Positions 8,054 through 16,673 of a DNA stretch of 52,979 nt are shown in pieces. The notes under the pieces were generated by a model. It was not told the DNA's origin. It saw only the letters and a program-made list of their open reading frames with translations, and ran no database searches. The DNA is from Alphaproteobacteria bacterium (GTDB lineage: Bacteria > Pseudomonadota > Alphaproteobacteria > CAAHEQ01 > UBA3637), in the NCBI GenBank assembly GCA_015062245.1, contig SUVA01000008.1, positions 1-52,979 of the forward strand. The letters run 5' to 3'. The stretch's first letter is position 1, and each line of letters opens with the position of its first letter. The position numbers and the translations under genes are program-made.

Positions 8054-8745
8054 TTATCCTCCTTTTGTGATTGAGCCGACAAAATGGTCGTCAATTCATT
8101 ACCGAATGTTTCCATACGACCAGCCAAACGGTCAATATCATGGGTAATTTTATTATAGGCAATCACCGCCGGAATGGCCGCAATTAAACCAACCGCCGTT
8201 GTGAACAAAGCTTCCGCAACACCGGGGGCAACAGCTGCAATATTTGTGCTTTGGGTGGCACCAATGGCGTTAAAAGAATCCATAATTCCCCAAACCGTAC
8301 CAAACAAACCCAACAATGGTGCCACTGAACCAGTGGATGCCAAAAATATCATCCTGTTTTCCATTTTTTCAATTTGACGTTCAATGGTAATCTGAACCAC
8401 TTTTTCCAAACGTTCTTCCATTTTAATGGCACTATTTTTGGCCTTTTCGCTTACCAAATGTTTCCATTCATGATAGGCATTTATAAAGATTTGAGCCAAA
8501 GGTTCTTTTGTTTTTTTAGGTAAACTATCCGCAAAACCGGACAAAGACGAAGCATGCCAAAAGCGTTCTTCAAAATTTTTCATCCGTTCACGCATACGGC
8601 GTATCATCATCAATTTGTCAAAAATAATTGCCCAACACCAAATTGAGGCAAACAACAATCCTAAAATCAGGATTTTCATAAATAAATCAGAATCTTGAAA
8701 CATTCCCATCATAGAAATGGAATGATGTACAACTTCATTTTGCAT
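8050..8745 (-). CDS. tolQ: TolQ / ExbB family proton-channel subunit
   Basis: 231 aa. Transmembrane helices lie at about 21-43, 133-155 and 172-197. The large cytoplasmic loop lies between the first two, and GLFGTVWGIM (146-155) and the TxxGL region of helix 3 are family signatures. TolQ forms the pentameric stator around the TolR dimer in the inner membrane. Its start overlaps the upstream S8-peptidase gene by 11 bp, so it depends on translation of that unusual neighbour. The ribosome-binding site AAAGGAAAG lies inside the peptidase C-terminal codons. Confidence 0.93.
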   Translation of the reverse strand: MQNEVVHHSISMMGMFQDSDLFMKILILGLLFASIWCWAIIFDKLMMIRRMRERMKNFEERFWHASSLSGFADSLPKKTKEPLAQIFINAYHEWKHLVSEKAKNSAIKMEERLEKVVQITIERQIEKMENRMIFLASTGSVAPLLGLFGTVWGIMDSFNAIGATQSTNIAAVAPGVAEALFTTAVGLIAAIPAVIAYNKITHDIDRLAGRMETFGNELTTILSAQSQKEDK

Positions 8746-9988
8746 TTTGCTTTCCTTTCGTTAATTTTAAAATATTTTTTTGTTTCTCTTCTTTTTCAAT
8801 TGCCCTTTGTTGCCCTTGAATCATTATACTTTTCATACTATGACAAACTCTTTCCTTTTGCAATGTATCAATCAGTTTTAATGGCTGAATAACTGTCCCT
8901 TGTACCTTTTCACTAAATACCCCTGTCTTCAAAGCAACATCCCAAAAATGCTCTGGTGTTATTTTTGAATTTACCTGCCGAGCCAAGAGAAAATTAGCAG
9001 CCAACCATGGCGTTGCCCAGCTAAAACCACCATCTGCAAGATGAAAATAATCATTATTCCCTGTTGGTGAAGCTGTTGTTCTGTGATCCATTGGAACAAA
9101 TATATTTTTTTGCGAAATAAAAGATTCAGGCAAATTATATGGGCATGCGGAGTAAGAATTAATATCATTTGGATCACTGTTTACTTTTTTGCCCATTCCT
9201 AAAAATCCTAATCCATATTCATATTCTTTTCTGGAAGCAGTAGTCAAAACAAACAGGCCAGCCTCTTTAGCCTTTTGCAAAACTTGTCGCCATTCTTCTG
9301 ACTTTTCCGTATTTTCTTGTCCCATCCATCCAGCAGAAACAGAAACGACTTGTATTTTTTCTTTATCGGATAAAGTTTCATTGATTTTTAAAATGCGCTC
9401 CAATGCCTGAACCCTGTAATCTGCCGTTCTGATTTCTTTACCATCCTTATTTTTTCGTGTATTTGTAGCAAAATAATATAATTTTGCCTTTGGTGCGACA
9501 CCACAATTTTTTCCAACAGCAATGCTGGATACCGCTGAAGCATGCATCTGACCACGTTCGGGGGCTTTTTCAAAGCCAATTTCTTCATAATGAACCAAGT
9601 TATCATGATATTCTTGATGATCTGAAAGGGGTTGATCAATAATTGCCATTGACATACCTGTCCCATCAATCCCTTTTTCATGTAAGCGACGAATCCCAAG
9701 CCCGGGATCTTTTCCCATTTCTAAAATCTCATCTTTTTCATTCCATCCGTTCGGGTAAAACTTTTCATCCGAAAATTGCGTTAGTGTATCAAAATCTATA
9801 TCCTGCATATCATAATTTGATAAATCATGCGAAACTTTCCATGACGATAAATTAACCGTTGGCGTTCGACTCCAATTTTCAGTGTCTTTTTTTCCCATTT
9901 TCTCAAACTCAGGAACATCTAATTTCCCTGGCGTTTCAAATAAAGCATCCTTACCATTAGCATAATTTCTGAGTTTTATATTCGCCAT
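8735..9988 (-). CDS. Subtilisin-like (S8) serine peptidase, possibly divergent in activity
   Basis: 417 aa, no signal peptide or membrane helix. A peptidase S8 fold is recognisable: catalytic Asp118 in MAIIDQPL, His149 in GQMHASAV and Ser323 in GGFSWATPWLAA, in the right order and spacing. The oxyanion-hole Asn normally found in an AAGN segment is not seen: the equivalent stretch (244-255) reads GLFVLTTASRKE, placing Arg where Asn is expected. The N-terminal 95 residues are unlike a normal prodomain. It sits between ybgC (3 bp upstream) and tolQ (11-bp overlap), so it is embedded in the cell-envelope operon. It may be a slow, specialised or inactive cytoplasmic protease; the target is unknown. 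Confidence 0.78.
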   Translation of the reverse strand: MANIKLRNYANGKDALFETPGKLDVPEFEKMGKKDTENWSRTPTVNLSSWKVSHDLSNYDMQDIDFDTLTQFSDEKFYPNGWNEKDEILEMGKDPGLGIRRLHEKGIDGTGMSMAIIDQPLSDHQEYHDNLVHYEEIGFEKAPERGQMHASAVSSIAVGKNCGVAPKAKLYYFATNTRKNKDGKEIRTADYRVQALERILKINETLSDKEKIQVVSVSAGWMGQENTEKSEEWRQVLQKAKEAGLFVLTTASRKEYEYGLGFLGMGKKVNSDPNDINSYSACPYNLPESFISQKNIFVPMDHRTTASPTGNNDYFHLADGGFSWATPWLAANFLLARQVNSKITPEHFWDVALKTGVFSEKVQGTVIQPLKLIDTLQKERVCHSMKSIMIQGQQRAIEKEEKQKNILKLTKGKQNAK

Positions 9989-9991
9989 TTT

Positions 9992-10399
9992 TTATTCCTG
10001 TTTTAAATACTTTTCATATAAAGAGCGAATATCAGAGGCAATCCGTTTGGGGCGCAAAGTATGTGTATCCACCGAAACGGCCTCAATCAAAATCCGACAA
10101 ATTTCCTGATCTTCAATATAAAATTTTTGTTCCAAAGTACAACTGGCTGCTTTGATTTTTAAAATTTGACTTTTAATCGTAACCAAAGAATTTAACGGAG
10201 CCGGCCTTTTATAATCAATTTCGGCATGGTTTACCACAAACGAATCCCCACGGGCCAACAAATCCGGCATCAATAAACCGACTTCGTTAAACATTTCCGT
10301 TCTGGCCCGTTCGGCATAAGCCAAATAGTTGGCATGATAAGCAATACCGCTGGCATCCGTATCTTTATAATAAATTCTGAAAGTATATTCATGTATCAT
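9992..10399 (-). CDS. ybgC: YbgC family acyl-CoA thioesterase (hotdog fold)
   Basis: 135 aa. The N-terminal signature YYKDTDASGIAYHANYL contains the catalytic Asp and the YHANY segment of 4-hydroxybenzoyl-CoA-thioesterase-type hotdog enzymes. YbgC hydrolyses acyl-CoA or acyl-ACP and is the usual first gene of tol-pal operons. Here it is followed by the S8 peptidase instead of tolQ directly. AAAGGAAAAG precedes the start, 12 bp after ruvB. Confidence 0.93.
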   Translation of the reverse strand: MIHEYTFRIYYKDTDASGIAYHANYLAYAERARTEMFNEVGLLMPDLLARGDSFVVNHAEIDYKRPAPLNSLVTIKSQILKIKAASCTLEQKFYIEDQEICRILIEAVSVDTHTLRPKRIASDIRSLYEKYLKQE

Positions 10400-10411
10400 T
10401 TTTCTTTTCCT

Positions 10412-11440
10412 TTATTCCATCTCATCCAATAAATCGGGTTGTATCATATTTAATGGTGTTTTTAATCCCAGGTGTTTATAACCGGCGGGTGATAAAACAC
10501 GCCCACGGGGGGTACGCATTACTAACCCTAACTGCATTAAATAAGGTTCAATCACTTCTTCCAAAGTATCCCTTTCTTCCGATAAGGCAGCCGATAAAGT
10601 ATCCGCCCCAACCGGACCACCGGCATATTTTTCGGCCATACAGCGCAAATAACGCCTATCCATTAAATCTAATCCTGATTTATCCACTTCTAAACGAGTC
10701 AAGGCCAAATCCGCCAAATCGGCATCCACGGTCTTTTTGCCGGCAAAATCACGCACACGACGCAACAATCGGCCCGTAATTCGGGGCGTTCCACGGGACC
10801 TTTTGGCAATTTCATGGGCCCCTTCTTGTGTTATATTTAAATTTAACAGACGGGCATTTCTTTGAACAATTTTTTCCAATTCGTCCGTATCATAAAAATT
10901 CAAATGCATCGGAATACCGAAACGATCCCTGAGCGGTGTTGATAACAATCCCGAACGTGTGGTCGCCCCAATCAATGTAAAGGGAGGTAAATCAATTCGG
11001 ACAGAACGGGCCGCTGGCCCTTCCCCAATCACAATATCCAACTGAAAATCTTCCATCGCCGAATATAAAACTTCTTCCACAGCCGGATTTAAACGATGAA
11101 TTTCATCAATAAACAAAACATCCCTTGGCTCTAAATTAGTCAAAATGGCCGCCAAGTCGCCCGATTTTGAAATCATAGGACCTGAAGTCGGGCGAAAATT
11201 CACCCCCAATTCTTTGGCCACAATTTGTGCCAATGTCGTTTTACCCAACCCCGGCGGACCAAACAATAAAACGTGGTCCATGGCCTCTTTTCTATCCCTG
11301 GCCGCATTAACAAAAACACGCAAATTTTGACAAAGTTGTCTTTGCCCGACAAAATCATCCAAACTTTGTGGACGCATGCTTTTAAATGTTTCTTCGTCAC
11401 CTTGTTGTTTTTGCGGTGCAATAATGCGATTTTCTGACAT
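10412..11440 (-). CDS. ruvB: Holliday junction branch-migration helicase RuvB
   Basis: 342 aa, usual length. Walker A GPPGLGKT (61-68), Walker B with IDEIHRL (111-117), sensor segment [18 protein letters not shown] and a C-terminal winged-helix domain are all present. RuvB hexamers drive branch migration of RuvA-bound Holliday junctions. It lies 9 bp downstream of an unknown secreted-protein gene that separates it from ruvA; ruvC is not in the window. Confidence 0.97.
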   Translation of the reverse strand: MSENRIIAPQKQQGDEETFKSMRPQSLDDFVGQRQLCQNLRVFVNAARDRKEAMDHVLLFGPPGLGKTTLAQIVAKELGVNFRPTSGPMISKSGDLAAILTNLEPRDVLFIDEIHRLNPAVEEVLYSAMEDFQLDIVIGEGPAARSVRIDLPPFTLIGATTRSGLLSTPLRDRFGIPMHLNFYDTDELEKIVQRNARLLNLNITQEGAHEIAKRSRGTPRITGRLLRRVRDFAGKKTVDADLADLALTRLEVDKSGLDLMDRRYLRCMAEKYAGGPVGADTLSAALSEERDTLEEVIEPYLMQLGLVMRTPRGRVLSPAGYKHLGLKTPLNMIQPDLLDEME

Positions 11441-11449
11441 TTTTCTTCC

Positions 11450-12025
11450 TTATAATTCATTTAAAGGTTGTGCTATCGGGTTTCCAACAGCTAACCCGTT
11501 TTCATATTTTTGCGAAACAATAAAACGTGATTCATGCCCCATAATCGGTGAAAGCCCAACCACAGATCCCAAGGTCATATCCCCTGTATAAGGTTCTTCA
11601 TCCGTTAAATCAAATAAAACATATTTTCCGGCAGTATTTTTTTCAAAATAGTATTGACGGCGCAAAACATTGATTTGCTTTCCACGAACACCGTCTTCCA
11701 CATAGTAATAGGTATCCTCGCCTTTTCTGGGATGAATTTTTATTTTTCCGGTAAAAAGGGTATCGTCTTGTTGATTTTCCGCCTTTGCACGCAACTCATC
11801 CAAAGCCAACTTACGCGCCTCCATACACTTCTTTTTGGCTTCTTTTTGATAAATATCCATACATTCCCACTTATAAATATCTTCACCCTTTTTATAACGA
11901 TAGAGTCCGTGTTCATCAACATAAAGTTCATTTTTCTTGGAATTCTTCTCATCCAACACAACAACACGTGCAAAAGACGAAACAGAACATAACAAACATA
12001 AAACCATTAAAATTATTTTTTTCAT
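11450..12025 (-). CDS. Secreted protein of unknown function between ruvA and ruvB
   Basis: 191 aa. A signal peptide is clear (MKKIILMVLCLLCSVSSFA, residues 1-19), so the mature protein is periplasmic or exported. The mature part is polar, with Tyr/Lys-rich segments such as GLYRYKKGEDIYKWE and two Cys (WECMD and KKCME) that could form a disulphide. No known family is recognised. It begins inside the ruvA stop (ATGA overlap) with GGGGAG as ribosome-binding site and ends 9 bp before ruvB, so it is an integral member of the operon. A DNA-repair role is unlikely because of the export signal. Confidence 0.75.
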   Translation of the reverse strand: MKKIILMVLCLLCSVSSFARVVVLDEKNSKKNELYVDEHGLYRYKKGEDIYKWECMDIYQKEAKKKCMEARKLALDELRAKAENQQDDTLFTGKIKIHPRKGEDTYYYVEDGVRGKQINVLRRQYYFEKNTAGKYVLFDLTDEEPYTGDMTLGSVVGLSPIMGHESRFIVSQKYENGLAVGNPIAQPLNEL

Positions 12026-12642
12026 AAACTCCCCTTTCCTATTTCTTTCAATGACAAACGAATCAATTCCGAAGTATTGGCATCCGGATTTTGACGCAAC
12101 ACATTGGCAACCACCATACCGGCTTCAATTCTGGCATAGCCCAAATTAGATAAAGCCGATATCGCATCATCCATAGCCGAATTATATTGAACACTCGCCC
12201 CAGCACCTGATGAAATAATGGTTATTTCATCAGAACCCAGCGCACCCATTTTCCCTTTTAACTCGCTGACAATACGCGTCCCAAGTTTTGGCCCCACACC
12301 ATTGGCACGGGTAAAAGCTTTCCCATCACCCGTCATAACCGCCATTTGAATTTCATTTGCTGAAAGCGCCGATAAAATCGCCAATGCTACTTTACTGCCC
12401 ACGCCCTGAACAGTACTCAATAAAGTATAGGCCTGTTTTTCGGTTGCATCAGAAAATCCCATCAAATGGATGTGATCTTCACGTACTTGTGTTTCAATTA
12501 AAAGACTGGCCACTTCGCCTTTTGCCGGAATTTTGGCCAACGTCTTACCCGAACAAAAAACACGATAGCCCACCCCCGCTACATCCAAAATCAAGTATCC
12601 GTCATAAACAGAATCCACAATACCGGTCAATTTTCCTATCAT
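12022..12642 (-). CDS. ruvA: Holliday junction DNA-binding protein RuvA
   Basis: 206 aa. An N-terminal OB fold (MIGKLTGIVDSVYDGYLILD) and tandem helix-hairpin-helix motifs around LLSTVQGVGSKVALAIL and FTRANGVGPKLGTRIV are followed by a small C-terminal domain that contacts RuvB. RuvA tetramers clamp four-way junctions. It is the first gene of the long minus-strand operon that runs on through ruvB, ybgC and tolQRA. An AAGGAG site lies at good distance from the ATG. Confidence 0.96.
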   Translation of the reverse strand: MIGKLTGIVDSVYDGYLILDVAGVGYRVFCSGKTLAKIPAKGEVASLLIETQVREDHIHLMGFSDATEKQAYTLLSTVQGVGSKVALAILSALSANEIQMAVMTGDGKAFTRANGVGPKLGTRIVSELKGKMGALGSDEITIISSGAGASVQYNSAMDDAISALSNLGYARIEAGMVVANVLRQNPDANTSELIRLSLKEIGKGSL

Positions 12643-12662
12643 TTAAGTTCTCCTTTTGTTCT

Positions 12663-12691
12663 ATCCTACACAAAAAAGAATCAAAATGCAA
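12663..12691 (-). promoter_or_regulatory. ruvA operon promoter
   Basis: TTGCAT (12691-12686), a 17-bp spacer and TAGGAT (12668-12663) on the minus strand lie just upstream of the ruvA ribosome-binding site. This is the only promoter-like site seen for the whole ruvA-to-tolA operon, and it is back to back with the dnaB promoter. Confidence 0.6.
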
Positions 12692-12702
12692 ACAAAAAAA
12701 GA

Positions 12703-12731
12703 TTGATTTTTTCATAAAATAAGTGTATAAA
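12703..12731 (+). promoter_or_regulatory. dnaB promoter
   Basis: TTGATT (12703-12708), a 17-bp spacer and TATAAA (12726-12731) are followed by a leader of about 26 nt to the ATG. The upstream region between this and the ruvA promoter is only about 11 bp, so the two promoters probably share upstream DNA contacts. Confidence 0.65.
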
Positions 12732-12763
12732 AAAGCCAATAACAATTTTATAAAGGTTTTCAA

Positions 12764-14221
12764 ATGGATATTCAACAAAACACAACACGAATCCCCCCGC
12801 AAAACATTGAAGCTGAACAAGCTGTTTTGGGGGCTATATTAGTCAATAATAAGGCTTTGGAAAAGGTATCCGAGTTTTTAAAGCCTGAACACTTTGTGCA
12901 CCCTGTTCATTCTAAAATATATGACGCCTGTCGCAATATGATTGATCAAGGACGTATTGCTGATACCGTTACATTAAAACCTTTATTCATTCACGATGAC
13001 GCCATTAAAGAAATCGGTGGCATTGAATATTTGGCCAAATTGGCCGGTGCCAGCACACGAATCGTTAACGTAGCCGATTACGGTCGAACCATTTTTGATG
13101 CTTACCTCAGACGTCAATTGATTGATGTTGGGACCAGCGTTGTCAATAACGCCTTTGATACGACCCAAGATGAAGATGCCATCAAACAGGTTGAATTGGC
13201 CGAAAAGCAACTTTATGATTTGGCTAATGAAGGTGAAAAATCTGGTGGACCTGAAATATTATCCTTGGCTTTAAGAAAAACATTGGAATCCACTCAAAAC
13301 GCCATGAACAATCCAACCGGCGTGGCGGGTGTTCCGACAGGTTTGGTTGATTTGGATAAATTGTTGGGCGGATTATACGATTCGGATTTAATCATCTTGG
13401 CCGGACGTCCCGCCATGGGTAAATCTGCTTTAGCCACCACCATTGCTTTTAATGCGGCACAACGCTTTGAAGAAGAAAACAAAAAACCAGATGCCGTTAA
13501 AAAATCCGTTGCATTTTTCAGCTTGGAAATGTCGGCTGAACAATTGGCCGGGCGTATTTTGGCGTCTAAGGCAGGTGTTTCTGCCCACTTAATGCGTACA
13601 GGTAAATTGACTAACGATCAATTTGATGAATTGGCCGCCGGTGTTGATTTGCTGTCGCGTGTGCCTTTATATGTGGATGAAACTCCCGGCATGACCATTA
13701 CCGCCATCAAAAATCGTGCCCGCCGTTTAAAACGGGATTCATCCAAAGGATTGGGATTAATCGTTATTGACTATTTACAATTAATCAATTCCAATAAAAG
13801 AAGTGAAAACCGTGTTCAGGAATTGTCCGAAATGACCCGTGCATTAAAGATTATGGCCAAAGATTTGAACGTTCCGGTTATTGTTTTGTCCCAATTATCC
13901 CGTTTGGTGGAACAACGTGATAATAAACGTCCCTTACTTTCTGACCTGCGTGAATCGGGATCAATTGAACAAGATGCCGATATCGTGATGTTTGTGTATC
14001 GTGAAATCTACTATCTGCAAAACGAACAGCCACAAAGACGTATCAACGAAACACCCGAAAAATTTGCTTTACGTTGTGCCGAATTGGAACAAAAGAAAGT
14101 GGAATTAGCCAATCAGGCCGAGGCCATTATCGCCAAACAACGCCATGGACCGGTTGGTACCGTCAAGTTATACTTTAACGGCGAATTCGGTCGCTTTACA
14201 GATTTGGAAAAGGAGGCCTAA
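12764..14221 (+). CDS. dnaB: Replicative DNA helicase DnaB
   Basis: 485 aa. The N-terminal helical domain begins PPQNIEAEQAVLGAIL. The RecA-like domain has Walker A GRPAMGKSA (214-222), the SLEMS segment, Walker B-type IVIDYLQL and SDLRESGSIEQDAD. It unwinds DNA ahead of the replication fork. A helical insert near the C-terminus (about 435-465, rich in Glu/Gln/Lys) precedes the final KQRHGPVGTVKLYF signature. No intein is present. It is followed by sspB with the next start 1 bp beyond the stop. Confidence 0.97.
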   Translation: MDIQQNTTRIPPQNIEAEQAVLGAILVNNKALEKVSEFLKPEHFVHPVHSKIYDACRNMIDQGRIADTVTLKPLFIHDDAIKEIGGIEYLAKLAGASTRIVNVADYGRTIFDAYLRRQLIDVGTSVVNNAFDTTQDEDAIKQVELAEKQLYDLANEGEKSGGPEILSLALRKTLESTQNAMNNPTGVAGVPTGLVDLDKLLGGLYDSDLIILAGRPAMGKSALATTIAFNAAQRFEEENKKPDAVKKSVAFFSLEMSAEQLAGRILASKAGVSAHLMRTGKLTNDQFDELAAGVDLLSRVPLYVDETPGMTITAIKNRARRLKRDSSKGLGLIVIDYLQLINSNKRSENRVQELSEMTRALKIMAKDLNVPVIVLSQLSRLVEQRDNKRPLLSDLRESGSIEQDADIVMFVYREIYYLQNEQPQRRINETPEKFALRCAELEQKKVELANQAEAIIAKQRHGPVGTVKLYFNGEFGRFTDLEKEA

Positions 14222-14222
14222 G

Positions 14223-14636
14223 GTGAAAGATTATAATCCATATCTGCAACGGGCTTTAAAATCTATCGTTCGTGAAGTCTTAACAGATGTAGCCAAAAAC
14301 GGTTTAACGGACGAATCATACTATGTTTTAAGTTTTCAAACACCCAAAAGTAAAATTCCCGATTTTGTACGGGCCAAATACCCCGAACAAATGACCATCA
14401 TTTTGCAAAATCAATTTCAGGATTTACAAGTCAATGAAAGTGATTTTACGGTTGTTTTGGGTTTTGGTGGCGTCCCGTGTGAAATTCGTGTTCCTTTTGA
14501 TGCTTTATTGGATTTTGCCGATCCCAGCCAAAAATTCGGATTGACTTTTACGCCAACACCGATATCTGCCCCAAAAGCAGAAGAACCTCAGAAATCAGCC
14601 GAAGTCATTGACTTGGCAAGCCTTAGGAAAAAATAA
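14223..14636 (+). CDS. sspB: SspB family ClpXP adaptor (alphaproteobacterial type)
   Basis: 137 aa from a GTG start at 14223, chosen because AAGGAGG (14208-14214) lies 8 nt upstream and an earlier in-frame ATG is buried in dnaB. The core (SYYVLSFQTP, VVLGFGGVPCEIRVPFDALL, DPSQKFGLTF) matches the SspB substrate-binding domain. The C-terminal tail after a Pro/Glu linker ends VIDLASLRKK, resembling the hydrophobic-basic ClpX-binding tail. SspB delivers ssrA-tagged and selected native proteins, in alphas including cell-cycle factors, to ClpXP. It lies between dnaB and an RHH gene. Confidence 0.88.
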   Translation: MKDYNPYLQRALKSIVREVLTDVAKNGLTDESYYVLSFQTPKSKIPDFVRAKYPEQMTIILQNQFQDLQVNESDFTVVLGFGGVPCEIRVPFDALLDFADPSQKFGLTFTPTPISAPKAEEPQKSAEVIDLASLRKK

Positions 14637-14863
14637 TGAAAAAACATTCCGTTGAATTATCCGGCCATAGAACCAGCATTGCCATTGAAGATGAATTTTG
14701 GATTGAATTGAAAAAAATTGCCGAACAAAAAAAGATGTCCTTACGTCAATTGCTTATACAAATAGATAATGCGCATACCACCAATTTGGCCAGCAGTATC
14801 CGTTTATTTGTTTTAAAACATTATATAGATCAAAATACCCAATCCCAACAAAACTCGGTATAA
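14636..14863 (+). CDS. Small ribbon-helix-helix protein (RHH_4 family)
   Basis: 75 aa. The start ATG shares a base with the sspB stop (TAATG). HSVELSGHRTSIAIEDEFWIELKKIA and NLASSIRLFVLKHY match the alphaproteobacterial RHH_4 family, in which a beta strand and two helices form a DNA-binding dimer. The target is unknown. The last 51 bp overlap the 3' end of uppP on the opposite strand, so mRNAs of the two genes are complementary at their ends. Confidence 0.82.
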   Translation: MKKHSVELSGHRTSIAIEDEFWIELKKIAEQKKMSLRQLLIQIDNAHTTNLASSIRLFVLKHYIDQNTQSQQNSV

Positions 14864-15583
14864 TGCAAAGATACCAAAACTGCTCTTTTTAACCCAATGC
14901 ATTAAAAAGTATATTGCCATCAATCCCATTATCATTGTCATAATAACAGCCGTTAAAGCTATATTCCATGTCGGCATTTGAACCTGACCGGATAAACCTT
15001 TATAGACCACATAAAGAACGGCGGCCGATATTGTTGGAATAGACAACAACATAGAAAAGCGGGTACTTTCCGTACGACTGATACCCAACATACGGGCACA
15101 GGTAATGGTGATACCAGAACGGCTGGTCCCAGGAATTAAAGACAAAACCTGAGCGCAACCGATACAAAACGCCCCTTTTATATTCAGATTTTTTAAACCT
15201 TTTTCCCGTGGGGCATATTTATCAACCAACCATAAAACACAACCCCAAAAAATACTATTCACCGCCACAAAAATCGGATTTCTCATTTGATTTAAAATTT
15301 CAAAAAATAACATTCCGATTAAAATAACCGGTATTGTTGCCACAATCAAATTCATCAATAACTGTTTATTTTTTTTGGGCAGTAAAGAAATTAAAAGCGC
15401 CCAAATATCCGACCAAAAATACCAAATAACAGCCAACAATGTTCCAAAGTGCAACAAAACATCCATTCCCATTCCTTGTTCCGAAATACCAAAGAACTGA
15501 GCCAAATACAGATGCCCCGATGAACTGACGGGTAAAAATTCCGTCATACTTTGAATAAAAGATAAGATAAATAATGTGAACAT
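14813..15583 (-). CDS. uppP: Undecaprenyl-diphosphatase (BacA type)
   Basis: 256 aa, multi-pass membrane protein with about eight helices. Catalytic motifs TEFLPVSSSGH (14-24) and PGTSRSG (151-157) are intact. It dephosphorylates undecaprenyl pyrophosphate to recycle the lipid carrier for peptidoglycan and other envelope polymers, and often confers bacitracin tolerance. The uppS gene for the synthesis step lies near 48 kb. Its 3' end overlaps the RHH gene by 51 bp. CAGGAG precedes the start. Confidence 0.95.
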   Translation of the reverse strand: MFTLFILSFIQSMTEFLPVSSSGHLYLAQFFGISEQGMGMDVLLHFGTLLAVIWYFWSDIWALLISLLPKKNKQLLMNLIVATIPVILIGMLFFEILNQMRNPIFVAVNSIFWGCVLWLVDKYAPREKGLKNLNIKGAFCIGCAQVLSLIPGTSRSGITITCARMLGISRTESTRFSMLLSIPTISAAVLYVVYKGLSGQVQMPTWNIALTAVIMTMIMGLMAIYFLMHWVKKSSFGIFALYRVLLGLGILIYIMF

Positions 15584-15643
15584 ATAAACTCCTGTTGGTA
15601 TAAAAAATTAATCATTTTTTTTTAAATGTCAATAAAAACATGA

Positions 15644-15672
15644 TTGCATTTTATAAAAAAAAATTTTATATT
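15644..15672 (+). promoter_or_regulatory. moxR operon promoter
   Basis: TTGCAT (15644-15649), a 17-bp spacer and TATATT (15667-15672) lie 30 bp upstream of the moxR start and its AAGGAG ribosome-binding site. The surrounding DNA is extremely AT-rich. Confidence 0.5.
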
Positions 15673-15701
15673 TTTTATAAGTAAAAATTAAGGAGATAAA
15701 A

Positions 15702-16664
15702 ATGACACCCAACCAAGAAGTTTTTCAAAATTTAAAAGAATATATGAACAATCAGATTATCGGCCAACCAAAACTGATTGACAGATTGTTGATTGCCCTG
15801 TTATCTGACGGACACCTGTTGGTGGAAGGTGCACCAGGCTTGGCCAAAACAAAAGTTGTTAAAACGCTTTCAAATGCCGTGGATGCCATGGCACACCGCA
15901 TTCAATTCACGCCCGATTTATTACCGGCCGATATTACGGGAAGCGATGTTTTTAAGCCAGAAACAGCATCTTTTTATTTTCAAAAGGGTCCCATCTTTCA
16001 TAATTTAATTTTGGCTGATGAAATCAATCGGGCACCGGCCAAAGTTCAATCAGCATTACTGGAAGCCATGGGCGAACGTCAGGTAACGGTTGGAAATTCA
16101 ACCTATCAACTGCCCACTTTGTTTACGGTAATGGCCACCCAAAATCCCATTGAAAACGAAGGCACTTATCGTTTGCCGGAAGCTCAACTGGATCGTTTTT
16201 TAATGTATGTAACCATCACATACCCCAGTATTGAGGCTGAACGGCAAATTTTAAGAATTGTTCAAAAGGAAGAAAAAAAAGAACCTCTACCGACATTTGC
16301 AAAAATTTCCGAAAAAACAATTATGGCCGCACGTCAAGAGGTTTTAAATATACCAATGGCCTCTGAATTGGAAGAATATATCATTCAATTTATTATGGCC
16401 ACCCGTGATGCCAGTGTCTATGATCCGGCTCTTGCTCGGTTGATTCGCTATGGGGCCAGCCCACGTGGCACCATCGCTTTGGATGTTTGCGCACGGGCAA
16501 ACGCATGGTTAAATGGTCATGAATATGTAACCGCATCGGATATTACCTCTTTAATTCACGATGTTTTGCGCCACCGTATTACTTTGTCATTTGAGGCCAA
16601 ATCAGAACACATTACCTCTGAAATGATTTTGGACAAATTAATGGGTTACGTTCCTTTGCCGTAA
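15702..16664 (+). CDS. MoxR family AAA+ ATPase
   Basis: 320 aa. Walker A EGAPGLAKTK (42-51), Walker B LILADEINR (102-110) and the MoxR-specific EAMGERQVT segment (121-129) are present, followed by the arginine-finger region LDRFLMYV and a C-terminal lid. MoxR ATPases act as chaperones that mature or activate metal- or vWA-containing partner complexes. Here the partners encoded downstream are a DUF58 and a DUF4381 protein. Confidence 0.93.
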   Translation: MTPNQEVFQNLKEYMNNQIIGQPKLIDRLLIALLSDGHLLVEGAPGLAKTKVVKTLSNAVDAMAHRIQFTPDLLPADITGSDVFKPETASFYFQKGPIFHNLILADEINRAPAKVQSALLEAMGERQVTVGNSTYQLPTLFTVMATQNPIENEGTYRLPEAQLDRFLMYVTITYPSIEAERQILRIVQKEEKKEPLPTFAKISEKTIMAARQEVLNIPMASELEEYIIQFIMATRDASVYDPALARLIRYGASPRGTIALDVCARANAWLNGHEYVTASDITSLIHDVLRHRITLSFEAKSEHITSEMILDKLMGYVPLP

Positions 16665-16673
16665 GGATGAAAA

